Assembly (NCBI GenBank): GCA_937934295.1
Contig: CALHAI010000003.1
Span: forward strand, 124,001-188,000
Direction of reading: 5' to 3'
Length of the DNA: 64,000 nt
From: an uncultured Blastocatellia bacterium
Lineage (GTDB): Bacteria; Acidobacteriota; Blastocatellia; HR10
In this document: positions 33,760 to 42,907 of the stretch, piece after piece
Layout of the letters: each line of letters begins with the position of its first letter
How positions within the stretch are numbered: the stretch's first letter is position 1
Notes under the pieces: model-generated
Database searches by the model: none
Told to the model about the DNA's origin: nothing
What the model saw: the letters and a program-made list of their open reading frames with translations, nothing else
Program-made: the position numbers and the translations under genes

Positions 33760-35174
33760 ACGGATACCTCCTCCTGCTGCTCCTCTACGCCGGAGCGCTG
33801 ATCGCCCTCGGAATTCTCGCCGCTCGTCCAGTTCGCACGGCCGCCGATTTCTTCGTCGCGCGCCGGAGCTTAGGAGCAGGCCGACTCTTCGCCACGCTCC
33901 TTGCGGCCAATATCGGCGCGGGGTCTACGGTCGGAGCCGCCGGACTCGGCTACCAGTTCGGGCTCTCGGGATGGTGGTGGGTCGGATCGGCCGGATTGGG
34001 CAGCGTGCTCCTGGCGTTGGTCGTTGGGCCGAAGTTGTGGACGCTCGCGGCTCAACGCGGGTTCTACACGGTCGGAGATTATCTCGAATTTCGCTACGGC
34101 CGCCTCGTGCGCGGCGTGATCGCCATCATCCTGTGGATGGGGTCGCTCGCGATCCTCGCCGGTCAATGGATCGCCGTCGCATGGATTCTGAACGTCATCG
34201 CCGGTGTGCCTAAGCTCTTCGGGTGTGTGCTCGGCGGCCTCGTCACGATCCTCTACTTCGCCGCTGGGGGATTGGTCTCAGCGGCTTGGGTCAACGTCGC
34301 TCAAGTGGTCGTGAAGCTGAGTGGATTCGCGCTCGCTCTTCCGTTCGTGCTCGGGAGCGTGGGGGGGTGGGCGAGCTTGCGAGAGACGGTTCTGGCGCAG
34401 GATGCGATCGGCCCCCCGTATTTCGAGTTCATGGGATCTGGTGTGGATCGCGTGCTCGCCTACTTCCTCATGCTCGCGCCGTCGTTCATCGTCTCCCCTG
34501 GGCTCGTGCAAAAGGTCTACGGCGCACGTTCGGCACAAGCCGTGCGAGTCGGCGTCGGAGCAAACGCCTGTGCCCTCCTGCTCTTCGCCTTTCTCCCGGT
34601 GGTGATCGGCATGGCCGTTCGAGCCGCGTATCCCGATTTGGCGAATCGCGAGCTGGCCCTACCGGTGGCCCTCGTCTCGATGTTGCCGGTTTGGCTGGGG
34701 GGTATACTGCTCGCGGCGATCTTCTCGGCTGAGGTGAGCTCGGCGGACGCCATCCTCTTCATGCTCTCGACGTCGCTCGCGCAAGATTTGTATAAGCGGT
34801 TCTTGCGGCCGGAAGCATCCGAGCGGGAGCTGTTGCGCGTGAGCCGTCGCGCGACCATCATGGCTGGGGCTTTCGGCATCCTGTTGGCGATCGCGCTTCC
34901 CTCGATCATCGCCGCCCTCTCGATCTTCTATATGCTCCTTTCGGCCGCGTTATTCGTCCCTTTGATTCTGGGGCTCTTCTCAGCGCGCCCGAGAGAGCGA
35001 GATGCGCTTATGGCCATCACGCTCGCGCTCGTGGTGACCGCCGGCGCGCACCTGGCGACCGATGGTCAGGGCGTGACCGGCTTGCCCCCCATCGCCGTTG
35101 GACTGCTCGCCTCTTTGGGAGCCATGCTGCCGGCGCTGCTCCGCCCTCGACCTTGTAATAGGGGGAAGCCATGA
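33756..35174 (+). CDS. Sodium:solute symporter (SSS family)
   Basis: A 472-aa transporter with about 13 transmembrane helices. The N-terminal ADFFVARRSLGAGRLFATLLAANIGAGSTVGAAGLGYQFG is the SSS core signature, and the conserved AEVSSADAILFMLSTSLAQDLY helix is in the second half. It imports a small solute with Na+. Its 4-bp overlap with the P1 peptidase gene suggests that the substrate is an amino acid or beta-amino acid released by that enzyme, but this is inference. Substrate specificity cannot be read directly. Confidence 0.9.
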   Translation: MNGYLLLLLLYAGALIALGILAARPVRTAADFFVARRSLGAGRLFATLLAANIGAGSTVGAAGLGYQFGLSGWWWVGSAGLGSVLLALVVGPKLWTLAAQRGFYTVGDYLEFRYGRLVRGVIAIILWMGSLAILAGQWIAVAWILNVIAGVPKLFGCVLGGLVTILYFAAGGLVSAAWVNVAQVVVKLSGFALALPFVLGSVGGWASLRETVLAQDAIGPPYFEFMGSGVDRVLAYFLMLAPSFIVSPGLVQKVYGARSAQAVRVGVGANACALLLFAFLPVVIGMAVRAAYPDLANRELALPVALVSMLPVWLGGILLAAIFSAEVSSADAILFMLSTSLAQDLYKRFLRPEASERELLRVSRRATIMAGAFGILLAIALPSIIAALSIFYMLLSAALFVPLILGLFSARPRERDALMAITLALVVTAGAHLATDGQGVTGLPPIAVGLLASLGAMLPALLRPRPCNRGKP

Positions 35175-35188
35175 GGGGGGAGTTCTCC

Positions 35189-35644
35189 TCATGACTGATC
35201 CCCATGAGCATAGGGGGGGCCATCTGCATGAGATCCTTGAAGATGGTGCGGCATGCCGCTTTCTCCCTGTGGGACAGATTCGCCGGCTTCCTCCAGCAAC
35301 GTCAGCGCCTCGTTGAGGTTCGCCAATCGAATGAGGTGCGCCACGTGCCCATTTCGGATGAGGAATCTGATCGAACGGTTGTGTTGCTGGCCAAGGAGGT
35401 GGGCCTTCACCAACGCTCCGATACCTCGCGCATCGATGTCGGTGACCTCGCGCAAGTCTATAACGAGAGTGCGCGCGTTGGAGTGCAACGCCGAAGCGAT
35501 CGCCGAGTGGAAGGTGGGAGCGGTCGCGACCGTCAATCTTCCCTCGACGCGCAACAGTAGGCTCTCGCCCATCGTGCGCGGTGTGACCCGCAGCGCCAAC
35601 ACTCCCTTCGTCATCACGTCCCTCACGACTCCCGACCCGATCAT
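35189..35644 (-). CDS. STAS-domain anti-anti-sigma-factor-like protein
   Basis: About 151 aa from ATG 35644 (GGGAAGG upstream). The STAS fold is seen in LLLRVEGRLTVATAPTFHSAI, RTLVIDLREVTDIDARGIGALVKAH and LIRLANLNEALTLLEEA. The Ser normally phosphorylated by anti-sigma kinases (DSSG in SpoIIAA) is absent here (DIDARGIG), so it is not controlled by that phosphorylation. The C-terminal 25 residues are His/Gly/Ser-rich. No kinase or sigma factor is adjacent. Confidence 0.72.
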   Translation of the reverse strand: MIGSGVVRDVMTKGVLALRVTPRTMGESLLLRVEGRLTVATAPTFHSAIASALHSNARTLVIDLREVTDIDARGIGALVKAHLLGQQHNRSIRFLIRNGHVAHLIRLANLNEALTLLEEAGESVPQGESGMPHHLQGSHADGPPYAHGDQS

Positions 35645-35912
35645 CGGACCTTCCCTCGATAACCGAAAGATGTGATGAGAGGACGGCGCAGCGGGATGCC
35701 TGAGCCGAACGTCCTTCTTCTCAGACATATCTTTTCGCCCTCACGATGGACTTCCTTCCGAGAAACGATGCCCATGCCGAAAAGTTCCCGATTCTCCATC
35801 ATGGACAAAAGAAGCGGGTGGGGAGGCGAAACCATGAGGTCCGGGCACAGCGTTCATCGAGCACTGCCTTTTCTGTCCCGCGGCTCGGGGAACCTCGGCG
35901 AATCGGTCTCGA

Positions 35913-38204
35913 TTATGGAACGGTGATCGTCACCTTATGCGAGCCGACATTTCCCTGCAGATCGAAGACGCGCACGGTGATCGTGTGCTCTCCCGAGGTC
36001 TCGAATTCAGCGCGAACGGTGAACATCTCTTCCGGCGAATCGGCGATGCCGTCATCAGGGAGGAGCTGCTGCCACCTCCCCCCATCAATGCTCACTTCGG
36101 CGCGGGCGATATTACTCGTCGCATCCGCGGCCACGAATGTCACCTCCACGCGCCGCCCGGTGAACCGAGGCACCGTCGCGCGGATCGCCGGTGGCGTATT
36201 ATCTATGAGGATCGGATCGGTGAGCCGCTCCGTTTCCAGCGCGCGCTCCGGCGCGTTCGAGGGGAGATCGCTCGCGACGAGCCGAAAGATGTACCATCCA
36301 TCAGGCAGCGTCTCCGTATCGAGCGTGTAAAACGTCTGCGTGAGATCGCGAACGAGAAGTCGCCATTGCCCTTCGCCCACGGTCCGGTAGAAGAGGCTGT
36401 AGATGAGCTGATCGCCGTTGGGATCGCTCGCCGTCCATTGGAAGGAGCGCGCTCCTCGCTGATACACGCGCCGCGGGGGGACGTTCGCGCTCACGCCGAA
36501 GATCGCGGGATCCAGGCCGGAGCTGAGGATGCCCGGATCAATCGGTTGTTGCGGCACCTCTTGCAGCGCGACACCTGCAGGAAGGACCTCAAGCGAGGCG
36601 ATCGTCGGCTTCACGTTCTGTGGGAGGTAAGCGATGCGCACGCCCTCGATCTGCGGGCGCGCGTTCGGCCGAGGAGTCCCGGACGTCGCGCGGTCCACGG
36701 TGAGCGTCAATCGGAATTGGATGAATCGCGCCGGAGGACTCGTCACTTTCCCCCCATTGTGCACCGGCGGTGACCATTCGCTCCATGTCTCGTCTGGAGT
36801 CTCCGTGTTCCCCGTGCGCGTTCGGATCTCGACCTGTCCGATCTGATTCTGCCACGTGATCATGCCCCACTGGGCGATGAAGCGCGCGTCGAAGACTGGA
36901 GATTCATACACGCCGCGCCCGGCCCACTCCGGTCCCAGGCGGAAGAGTTTGCCCAAGTTGCTCGTCGCCACAAAGAGTCCCGTGTCGCTCCGCACGAAGC
37001 GCGAGATCTGTGCTTCCGAGGCCTGCGCAAGGAGCGTCGCGTTTCCTTGCGGATCAACAGCGTAGATGCGCCCCTTGTCGTTCGTCCCCAGGAGCACATT
37101 TCCCGATTCATCGAGCGTCACACAGAAGACGCTGAAGGCGGGAGCGTTCCAGAGCGCCTCCACTTCTCCAGACGGACGAAGCCGATAGAGCACGGCGTTC
37201 ACGTTTTGTGCTTCCAGCCCTACGGGCGCGGCCGGGGGCGTGAGGTCGAAGCTCGTGATCGTCACCGTCACGCTGCCCGTGCTGCTGACGGCGGTCACCG
37301 GCGGAGGCGAAGGGGGAGCTGACGGTGCGGGTGAAGGTTGCGTCTCCCGCTCGCTCAACCCGAGCGCGTAGATCATCCCATCTGGGGCGAGCTGCAGATC
37401 GTGGATCTCTCGCATGGGGGAGTCATAGAGGGCGAAGGCTCTCCCCTCTGGCGTCACTTTCAAGATCAGGCCGCTGGGATCGGTGCCCGCGATCACAGCT
37501 CCGGTCGAGTCCACCAGCAACGCCATGATGTTCGTCTCCTTCGTGTCCACCAACACCTGTCCACGGCCCGCCCGATCCACGCGATAGATGCGACCCTTAG
37601 CCCCGGTGCCGACAAAGAGCGTGCCTTGATGGAAGGCGAGCGACCAGATGTACGTATCCTCCGGATCGAAGAACACCGAACTGTTCCCTTGCGGCGTCAG
37701 GCGATAGACTTTCCCTTGTGGGGAAGTCCCCACATAGACGTTGCCCTCATCGTCCACGGCCAGGGCTGTGACGTCCAACTCCTCCGTATCGAGTACGAGC
37801 ATCCCCCTCCCCTGTGGATCCACGCGGAAGACTTTGCCTTCGTGTCCGGTGCCCAGATAGATGTTCCCGTTTCGATCGGCGACGCTTGACCAGATGAAAG
37901 CTTGCCCGGTATCGAAGATGGGGACGAGCGCCGGCGCCAGCATGAGTCGTCCTTCGCGCGAAATGGAGATACCCTCGGGATCGCCGCGCAGATACGCCGC
38001 TTGTCCTTGAAGCTGCCAGTATTGAGTCCCTCCCCCGATCGCTGGGATCGCAAAGAGGCCGGGGGGGAGAAGAAGGGTCAGGAGCGCGGCCGCTCGTCGG
38101 ATCAGCGCGCTATGGCGGGAACCCACCCCCATGCGCATCGGCACTCGGCGATATGGGGACGGCAGGGCGAAAGCATATCGTATTGGGAGGCCATTTCCGT
38201 TCAT
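35913..38204 (-). CDS. Secreted beta-propeller protein with C-terminal Ig-like domains
   Basis: A 763-aa exported protein. A signal sequence sits in residues 36-58 (RRAAALLTLLLPPGLFAIPA). Repeated propeller blades follow, for example NGNIYLGTGHEGKVFRVDP, EGNVYVGTSPQGKVYRLTP and ESGNVLLGTNDKGRIYAVDP, interrupted by a Pro/Ser-rich linker (about residue 300). The C-terminal third is beta-sandwich-like, with DNTPPAIRA and VSIDGGRWQQL motifs as in cell-surface Ig/FN3 domains. Likely a cell-surface or periplasmic binding protein; no ligand known. Start 38204 has AAGGAG 10 bp upstream. Confidence 0.78.
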   Translation of the reverse strand: MNGNGLPIRYAFALPSPYRRVPMRMGVGSRHSALIRRAAALLTLLLPPGLFAIPAIGGGTQYWQLQGQAAYLRGDPEGISISREGRLMLAPALVPIFDTGQAFIWSSVADRNGNIYLGTGHEGKVFRVDPQGRGMLVLDTEELDVTALAVDDEGNVYVGTSPQGKVYRLTPQGNSSVFFDPEDTYIWSLAFHQGTLFVGTGAKGRIYRVDRAGRGQVLVDTKETNIMALLVDSTGAVIAGTDPSGLILKVTPEGRAFALYDSPMREIHDLQLAPDGMIYALGLSERETQPSPAPSAPPSPPPVTAVSSTGSVTVTITSFDLTPPAAPVGLEAQNVNAVLYRLRPSGEVEALWNAPAFSVFCVTLDESGNVLLGTNDKGRIYAVDPQGNATLLAQASEAQISRFVRSDTGLFVATSNLGKLFRLGPEWAGRGVYESPVFDARFIAQWGMITWQNQIGQVEIRTRTGNTETPDETWSEWSPPVHNGGKVTSPPARFIQFRLTLTVDRATSGTPRPNARPQIEGVRIAYLPQNVKPTIASLEVLPAGVALQEVPQQPIDPGILSSGLDPAIFGVSANVPPRRVYQRGARSFQWTASDPNGDQLIYSLFYRTVGEGQWRLLVRDLTQTFYTLDTETLPDGWYIFRLVASDLPSNAPERALETERLTDPILIDNTPPAIRATVPRFTGRRVEVTFVAADATSNIARAEVSIDGGRWQQLLPDDGIADSPEEMFTVRAEFETSGEHTITVRVFDLQGNVGSHKVTITVP

Positions 38205-38304
38205 GCCTATCCTTCTCCTTTGCTTCGGCGGGGGGGGTGAAAGATGACGGCGAGGTCTTCGGTGAATCTCGGTGTCTCCGCACGCGCGTTTGACGTTTCA
38301 CGGA

Positions 38305-40179
38305 TCATCGCACCACGGTAATGGAGACCTGTCGCTGGCCGGTGATCACGAACTCGCCCGGGGGCAGCTCCATCTCCTTCAGCGTCGTATATGGGATGGA
38401 TTGATACCCTCCGGCCGTGCGCTCGGATCCGATCGTCGCCAAGACGGAGGGCGGAAGGGCCGGTAGCTCCTCGTTCCTCACGATGGCTCCTGGGCTCGAG
38501 CGGACGAGTTTCACGTAAAGCCGATCGCTCTTACGCAGGCGATTAAGTGCGCGGATGAGCTGCGCCAAACTCTGCACCGAGCCGAGCGAGGCGGTCGCCG
38601 AGCGTCCGTCGTAAGCTTGGATAGCGTTTCCATCCCCAACGACGATCGAGAGCTTGCCCAGTGGGGCGTCCGCCGGGATCTGGATCGGCATGCGCTCAAC
38701 GACTTCGCGCCCATTCTCGGCGCGCGCGTAGATATGCAACTCGATCGTCTCGCCGCGCTTCACCTCGGTGCGATTGACCCACACGCGGTCGAGCATCCCC
38801 ACACGCCGCTGTTCGAGCGTTTCGATCTCAAGGTGAATGCCCTCCAACATCACCTCAAAGCCGCTATTGAGCAAATGGCTTACCGGGAGAGCGACCGAGA
38901 GCGCGGCTTGTACGGGCGCTTCGTTCGTCGCCGAGAAGCGGCCATCTACGAGCACATCCTCGTGCCCGCGCACTTTGATCGCCCCACGCACGCGCACGGT
39001 CATATCGCCGAAGCTCCGTTCGCTACCCGTGAGGGCGCTGAAGACGGCGAGATTCACCAGAAGCGGCGTGAGCACGTTGTTGTTGATCATCTCAACGCGA
39101 TAGGTGTGCGTCCCCCCCCGGCTCTTCTTCTGCTGGATCGTCAGGGGGATCATGCGAGGGGGTTCGCCGAGCACGCCCAAGACGCCCGCCGAACGGTCCT
39201 GCCGTAGCATCCCCACGAGTCTCTCCGTGACGCCCAATTTGAACGAGCTCATCACACTCGGGACGATGGCGAGCGTCGAAGCTTCTGAAAGCGGCATCTC
39301 GACCTCACCGAGATTGAACAAACGATGTCCAAAAGCATAGACCTTCTTGTCCTCGCGTAGGGTTACTGTGCCGATCGCTTCGATCGAGAGATCGCCGCGC
39401 ATGAGTTGCACGCTGACGGATTTCCCCGGCGTCAGCGTCTCGGCAGTGACCGGAGCGAGCGGCGTAATGGCCGCTCCGGCAGAGATCCCAACGACAGGAA
39501 CGAAGCCCAAATTTTGCAGCTCTGGAAAGAAGCGTTCAAGGGCCTCGGACGAGATCCCCGCGATGGACAACGGCGTCGCAATCGGAACAAGTTGCTGGCC
39601 GGAGAACGGCCGTAAGCTCGCGGGCATTCGGGTGTCCGGCTTAATCGGGATCTCTTCAAGGGAGGAGAGGCTTCGGAAGAGTCGGCTCCAGAGGCCTCTG
39701 TCCCTCACGTTCTCAAAGGGCGCGGCGTTCATGCGCGCCATGTCCGAGGAAGGGGATGGCGATGAGGGAGCGTTTCCCTGCAGGGATTCCATCATATCCC
39801 CGATCGGCGTGATACCGGCGATCGGTTCAGTGGCGAAGGGGAAGGTATAAGCAATGGCGCCGAGAAGTCGGCCGTCAATGTAGACGGGACTCCCGCTCAT
39901 CCCAGCGAAGATGCGCGTTCGTTCTATGCGCGGTCCCGTGAGCCGCGCGATGATGACACATTGCTTGGGCCCGGGCCGACCGGGCAGAAGGCCGAGGATC
40001 TCCACGCCGAATTCCTCGACCTGATCCCCCTCGAACACCGTCTTGCCGACGCCGTGCAGTCCCGGCCGCACCTGATCCACGGGAAAGAAGCGCTCCGACG
40101 CCGATTGCGCGGAAGTGCCAGCTAGGCTCCAGGGGCTTCCCAAGATGATCGTGAGAATGAGACTCGCCGCTTGCCTCAT
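38305..40179 (-). CDS. S55 (SpoIVB-type) peptidase-domain protein
   Basis: About 624 aa with an N-terminal signal peptide (SLILTIILGSPWSLAGTSA). The N-terminal third carries the SpoIVB/S55 serine peptidase domain: FPVDQVRPGLHGVGKTVFEGD and the catalytic Ser in FAGMSGSPVYIDGRLLGA. The remaining 400 residues form beta-rich domains unrelated to sporulation proteins. S55 domains occur in non-spore-formers including Acidobacteriota, where their substrate is unknown. It could process an envelope regulator as SpoIVB does. Start ATG 40179; the ORF-track TTG start 40197 has no advantage. Confidence 0.8.
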   Translation of the reverse strand: MRQAASLILTIILGSPWSLAGTSAQSASERFFPVDQVRPGLHGVGKTVFEGDQVEEFGVEILGLLPGRPGPKQCVIIARLTGPRIERTRIFAGMSGSPVYIDGRLLGAIAYTFPFATEPIAGITPIGDMMESLQGNAPSSPSPSSDMARMNAAPFENVRDRGLWSRLFRSLSSLEEIPIKPDTRMPASLRPFSGQQLVPIATPLSIAGISSEALERFFPELQNLGFVPVVGISAGAAITPLAPVTAETLTPGKSVSVQLMRGDLSIEAIGTVTLREDKKVYAFGHRLFNLGEVEMPLSEASTLAIVPSVMSSFKLGVTERLVGMLRQDRSAGVLGVLGEPPRMIPLTIQQKKSRGGTHTYRVEMINNNVLTPLLVNLAVFSALTGSERSFGDMTVRVRGAIKVRGHEDVLVDGRFSATNEAPVQAALSVALPVSHLLNSGFEVMLEGIHLEIETLEQRRVGMLDRVWVNRTEVKRGETIELHIYARAENGREVVERMPIQIPADAPLGKLSIVVGDGNAIQAYDGRSATASLGSVQSLAQLIRALNRLRKSDRLYVKLVRSSPGAIVRNEELPALPPSVLATIGSERTAGGYQSIPYTTLKEMELPPGEFVITGQRQVSITVVR

Positions 40180-40225
40180 ACACCCATATTGTGACAAAAA
40201 TCAAAAGGGTGGACAAGAGGGCCGG

Positions 40226-40855
40226 ATGATCAGCGCATTCATTCAGGCCGGGGGGCAGAGCACCCGCATGGGGCGAAATAAGGCGCTTCTCCCCATTGGC
40301 AGGAAGCCGTGCCTGGAATGGGTGATCGCGGCCGCGCGCGCCGTGACGTCGGAGATCACCGTCGTCACGTCGGACCCACAGGTGAGGGCCTTCTGCCACG
40401 AGTGGGGAGTCACCCTCGCTTCGGATCACTATCGCGGCGTTGGGCCGTTGGCCGGTCTTCATGCCGCGCTCGCGCGATGCCGGGGGGAAGCGGCGCTCGT
40501 CCTGGCATGCGATCTCCCTTTTCTCACGGGAGAATTCCTTCGCTTGCTTGAGGAGTCCTTCGGGGAAACCGAAGCGGTCGTACCGCTCGATGCTAAAGGG
40601 CATCCGCAACCGCTCTGTGCCCTCTATGCCGTCGCGTGTTTGCCGGTGGTGACCGATCTCATCGAACACGGTGAGCGGCGCATGGGCCGAGTGCTCGAGC
40701 GCCTCACGGTTCGCTTCCTCGCCTTCTCGGAGATCGCCCATCTGCCGGGCGCGGAGGACTTCTTCTGGGACCTCGACACGCCGGAGGACTACCGGCGCGC
40801 GCGGCGATATTTTCGGGAGCGTTCCTTCCTGGCCTCTCGTCGCGCGCCGAGGTGA
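40226..40855 (+). CDS. mobA: Molybdenum cofactor guanylyltransferase
   Basis: A 209-aa nucleotidyltransferase that adds GMP to molybdopterin. It has the IQAGGQSTRMGRNKALLPIGRKP nucleotide-binding signature, LACDLPFLTGEF and PQPLCALYA motifs. Start ATG 40226 with AGAGGGCCGG. It implies that the organism makes a bis-MGD molybdoenzyme. No other moa/mob genes are in the window. Confidence 0.9.
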   Translation: MISAFIQAGGQSTRMGRNKALLPIGRKPCLEWVIAAARAVTSEITVVTSDPQVRAFCHEWGVTLASDHYRGVGPLAGLHAALARCRGEAALVLACDLPFLTGEFLRLLEESFGETEAVVPLDAKGHPQPLCALYAVACLPVVTDLIEHGERRMGRVLERLTVRFLAFSEIAHLPGAEDFFWDLDTPEDYRRARRYFRERSFLASRRAPR

Positions 40856-40868
40856 ACGGCCCGATCGT

Positions 40869-41822
40869 TCAGAGAACGAAGAGGGAGATCAACCGACGGT
40901 GCGCGTCAACGGTGGGCATCCCCCTTCGCCGCAGCTCCTGCTCAGAGCGCTCCAGCGATTCCAGGTATCGCAGCAGTTCTCGCACGTCATCCTTCACGTC
41001 TTGCAGATAGGCGTCCCAGAGGAAGTCGCTGTGGTCATGAAACCATCCCCTTGGTCGCTCGCGGCGCTCAAGGGACACGGTGATCTTCTGCCGCTCTTTG
41101 TTTCGAACGATCGTGAGCGAGACCTCGCCTTCCTTCCTCGCGAGCGCGCGGGTGAACTCGCGGACATTGCGGACGTCGGTGTCATCCACGGCCACGATGA
41201 CGTCACCAGCGCGCAAGCCCGCGCGTTCGGCCGGGCTCCCTGATCGCACGAAGGTGACCAAGACACCTCGCCCCTCGGGCACGCCGAAATACTCTCCCAG
41301 TTGCTCCGTGAGGTCCTGCACCCGAACGCCCAAGAGCGAATATCCCCCCAAGTGCACGACGATCGGCGGGATGCGAATCTCCGGGATCCTCAGGTCGAAG
41401 CGAAAATCAGGGCCGATCGCGATCGGTCGGCGAGAGCCAAGCGTGACTTTGAGTTCCTGCGTCTTCCCCTCTCGAACGATCTTCACCGGGACCGTTCGCC
41501 CCGGAGGGGTTTCACGCACGAGGCGTCCGAATTGGATTTCGCCCTCGACGCGAATGCCGTTGAACTCGATGATGACGTCGTTCTCTTTGATCCCGGCCTT
41601 GGCCGCCGGACTCTCCTCAGCGACCTCCATGACGAGGACGCCGTATTCGCCGGGCGTCCGGAGCTGCTTCGCCTTCTCCGACGTGAGATCGGTCACGTAG
41701 ACGCCGAGATATCCTTCATCGGGGGTCGTCCCCGGCGCACCCTCGACCCGTGCGCCGAGAGCCGAAATGGCGAGAATCGCCAAGAGGAAGAGTGGTTCGA
41801 TCGCTTCCGGCTTCCTCCTCAT
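40869..41822 (-). CDS. Exported protein with two PDZ domains
   Basis: About 317 aa; ATG 41822 with AGGAGGAGGAAACG. Signal peptide EPLFLLAILAISALGARVEGA. PDZ domain 1 includes YLGVYVTDLT, GVLVMEVAEESPAAKAGIKENDVIIEFNG; PDZ domain 2 includes LLGVRVQDLT, GVLVTFVRSGSPAERAGLRAGDVIVAVDDT. No protease catalytic domain is present, so it is an adaptor or a substrate-binding module rather than a DegP-type protease. It is divergent from the ttcA-like gene. Confidence 0.83.
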   Translation of the reverse strand: MRRKPEAIEPLFLLAILAISALGARVEGAPGTTPDEGYLGVYVTDLTSEKAKQLRTPGEYGVLVMEVAEESPAAKAGIKENDVIIEFNGIRVEGEIQFGRLVRETPPGRTVPVKIVREGKTQELKVTLGSRRPIAIGPDFRFDLRIPEIRIPPIVVHLGGYSLLGVRVQDLTEQLGEYFGVPEGRGVLVTFVRSGSPAERAGLRAGDVIVAVDDTDVRNVREFTRALARKEGEVSLTIVRNKERQKITVSLERRERPRGWFHDHSDFLWDAYLQDVKDDVRELLRYLESLERSEQELRRRGMPTVDAHRRLISLFVL

Positions 41823-41947
41823 CGCTCGTTTCCTCCTCCTGATGATGTCCACCCCCCTACACGCTTCGCGCGCGCCAGGGTTCCAGAAAAACCTTGTGAC
41901 CACCCGAGCGTGGCACGCCAGCGCATCCGCTCAGCGATGCGGCCAAT

Positions 41948-41976
41948 TTGCCTTCGCCACAACCTTCGGGTAATAT
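41948..41976 (+). promoter_or_regulatory. Sigma-70 promoter of the ttcA-like gene
   Basis: TTGCCT (41948-41953) and TAATAT (41971-41976) are 17 bp apart and end 21 bp before ATG 41998, with GGAGAGGAGGG between. Confidence 0.55.
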
Positions 41977-41997
41977 TTCAGGCCGGAGAGGAGGGTA

Positions 41998-42876
41998 ATG
42001 GTCTCTATTCGTCGTGATCACAAGGGTGAGCGCGCGCGTTCGATCGAAGCGCTAGAGCGCTCGATCCTGCGCCGAGTGGGGTGTGCGATCAAGGACTACC
42101 GGATGATCGAGGACGGCGATCGCGTCCTGGTGGCGATCTCCGGGGGGAAGGACAGTTGGACACTCCTTCACGTCTTGCGCCTGCTGCAGCGGCGAGCGCC
42201 GGTGCACTTCGACCTCTTCGCCGTCAACATTGATCAAGGGTATCCCGGATTCCGCGCCGACCTCATCGAGGAGTATTTGCAGCGCGAGGGGTACGAATAC
42301 TACATCGTCCACAACCCCACCTATCGCATCATCCAAGAGAAACTGGACCCGAACGCGACGGCCTGCGCGCTCTGCTCGCGACTCCGTCGAGGGACGCTCT
42401 ACCGGTTGGCGAAGGAATTGAAGGCGACAAAAATCGCCCTCGGCCATCACGCTGACGATTTGATGGTGACGTTCCTGCTCTCCGTCTTCTTCCGAGGGGA
42501 GATTCGCACGATGCCACCCATCCTCCTCTCCGACGATGGACAGAACGTCGTCATTCGCCCGCTGTGCTACATCTTTGAGGACGAGATCCGACAATACGTC
42601 CCTCATACGGGAGCGCCGGTCGTCCCCTGCGCGTCTCCCTATTGCGAGGACGAGACGGCGCTTCGCTTCCAGATGAAGGCTTTGCTCGATGACTTGGAAC
42701 GCCGATATCCGCGCTTGAAGAACTCGCTCTTGGCGGCCTTAGGGAAAGTCAACCCCCTGCACCTGATGGACCGGCGATTCCTCCCTCTGCTCTCAGCTGC
42801 TTCGAACGCGATGCCGGAGCGCGCTGCTCCGGCGGCGCAAGCGGTGTTGGAGGATCTGGACGCCGTCGACCGATAA
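41998..42876 (+). CDS. ttcA: TtcA-family tRNA thiolase (2-thiocytidine synthesis)
   Basis: A 292-aa PP-loop ATPase. It has the SGGKDSWTLLHVLRLL nucleotide-binding loop near 49, cluster cysteines in ACALCSRLRRG (CxxC) and a third Cys in PVVPCASPYCED, and GHHADD. This arrangement (CxxC plus a later Cys that bind a 4Fe-4S cluster) is typical of TtcA, which makes s2C32 in tRNA. TtuA-type paralogues that use other thiouridine positions differ by extra zinc fingers, which are absent here. Confidence 0.87.
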   Translation: MVSIRRDHKGERARSIEALERSILRRVGCAIKDYRMIEDGDRVLVAISGGKDSWTLLHVLRLLQRRAPVHFDLFAVNIDQGYPGFRADLIEEYLQREGYEYYIVHNPTYRIIQEKLDPNATACALCSRLRRGTLYRLAKELKATKIALGHHADDLMVTFLLSVFFRGEIRTMPPILLSDDGQNVVIRPLCYIFEDEIRQYVPHTGAPVVPCASPYCEDETALRFQMKALLDDLERRYPRLKNSLLAALGKVNPLHLMDRRFLPLLSAASNAMPERAAPAAQAVLEDLDAVDR

Positions 42877-42907
42877 CTGCCCGCGCGGTGCTTCCTCTCC
42901 TGCGCGT

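Noticed and set aside
35746-36330. 194-aa plus-strand frame near the propeller gene
   Set aside because: Ser/Arg/Val-rich shadow of the propeller gene's 3' end; no start site or motif.
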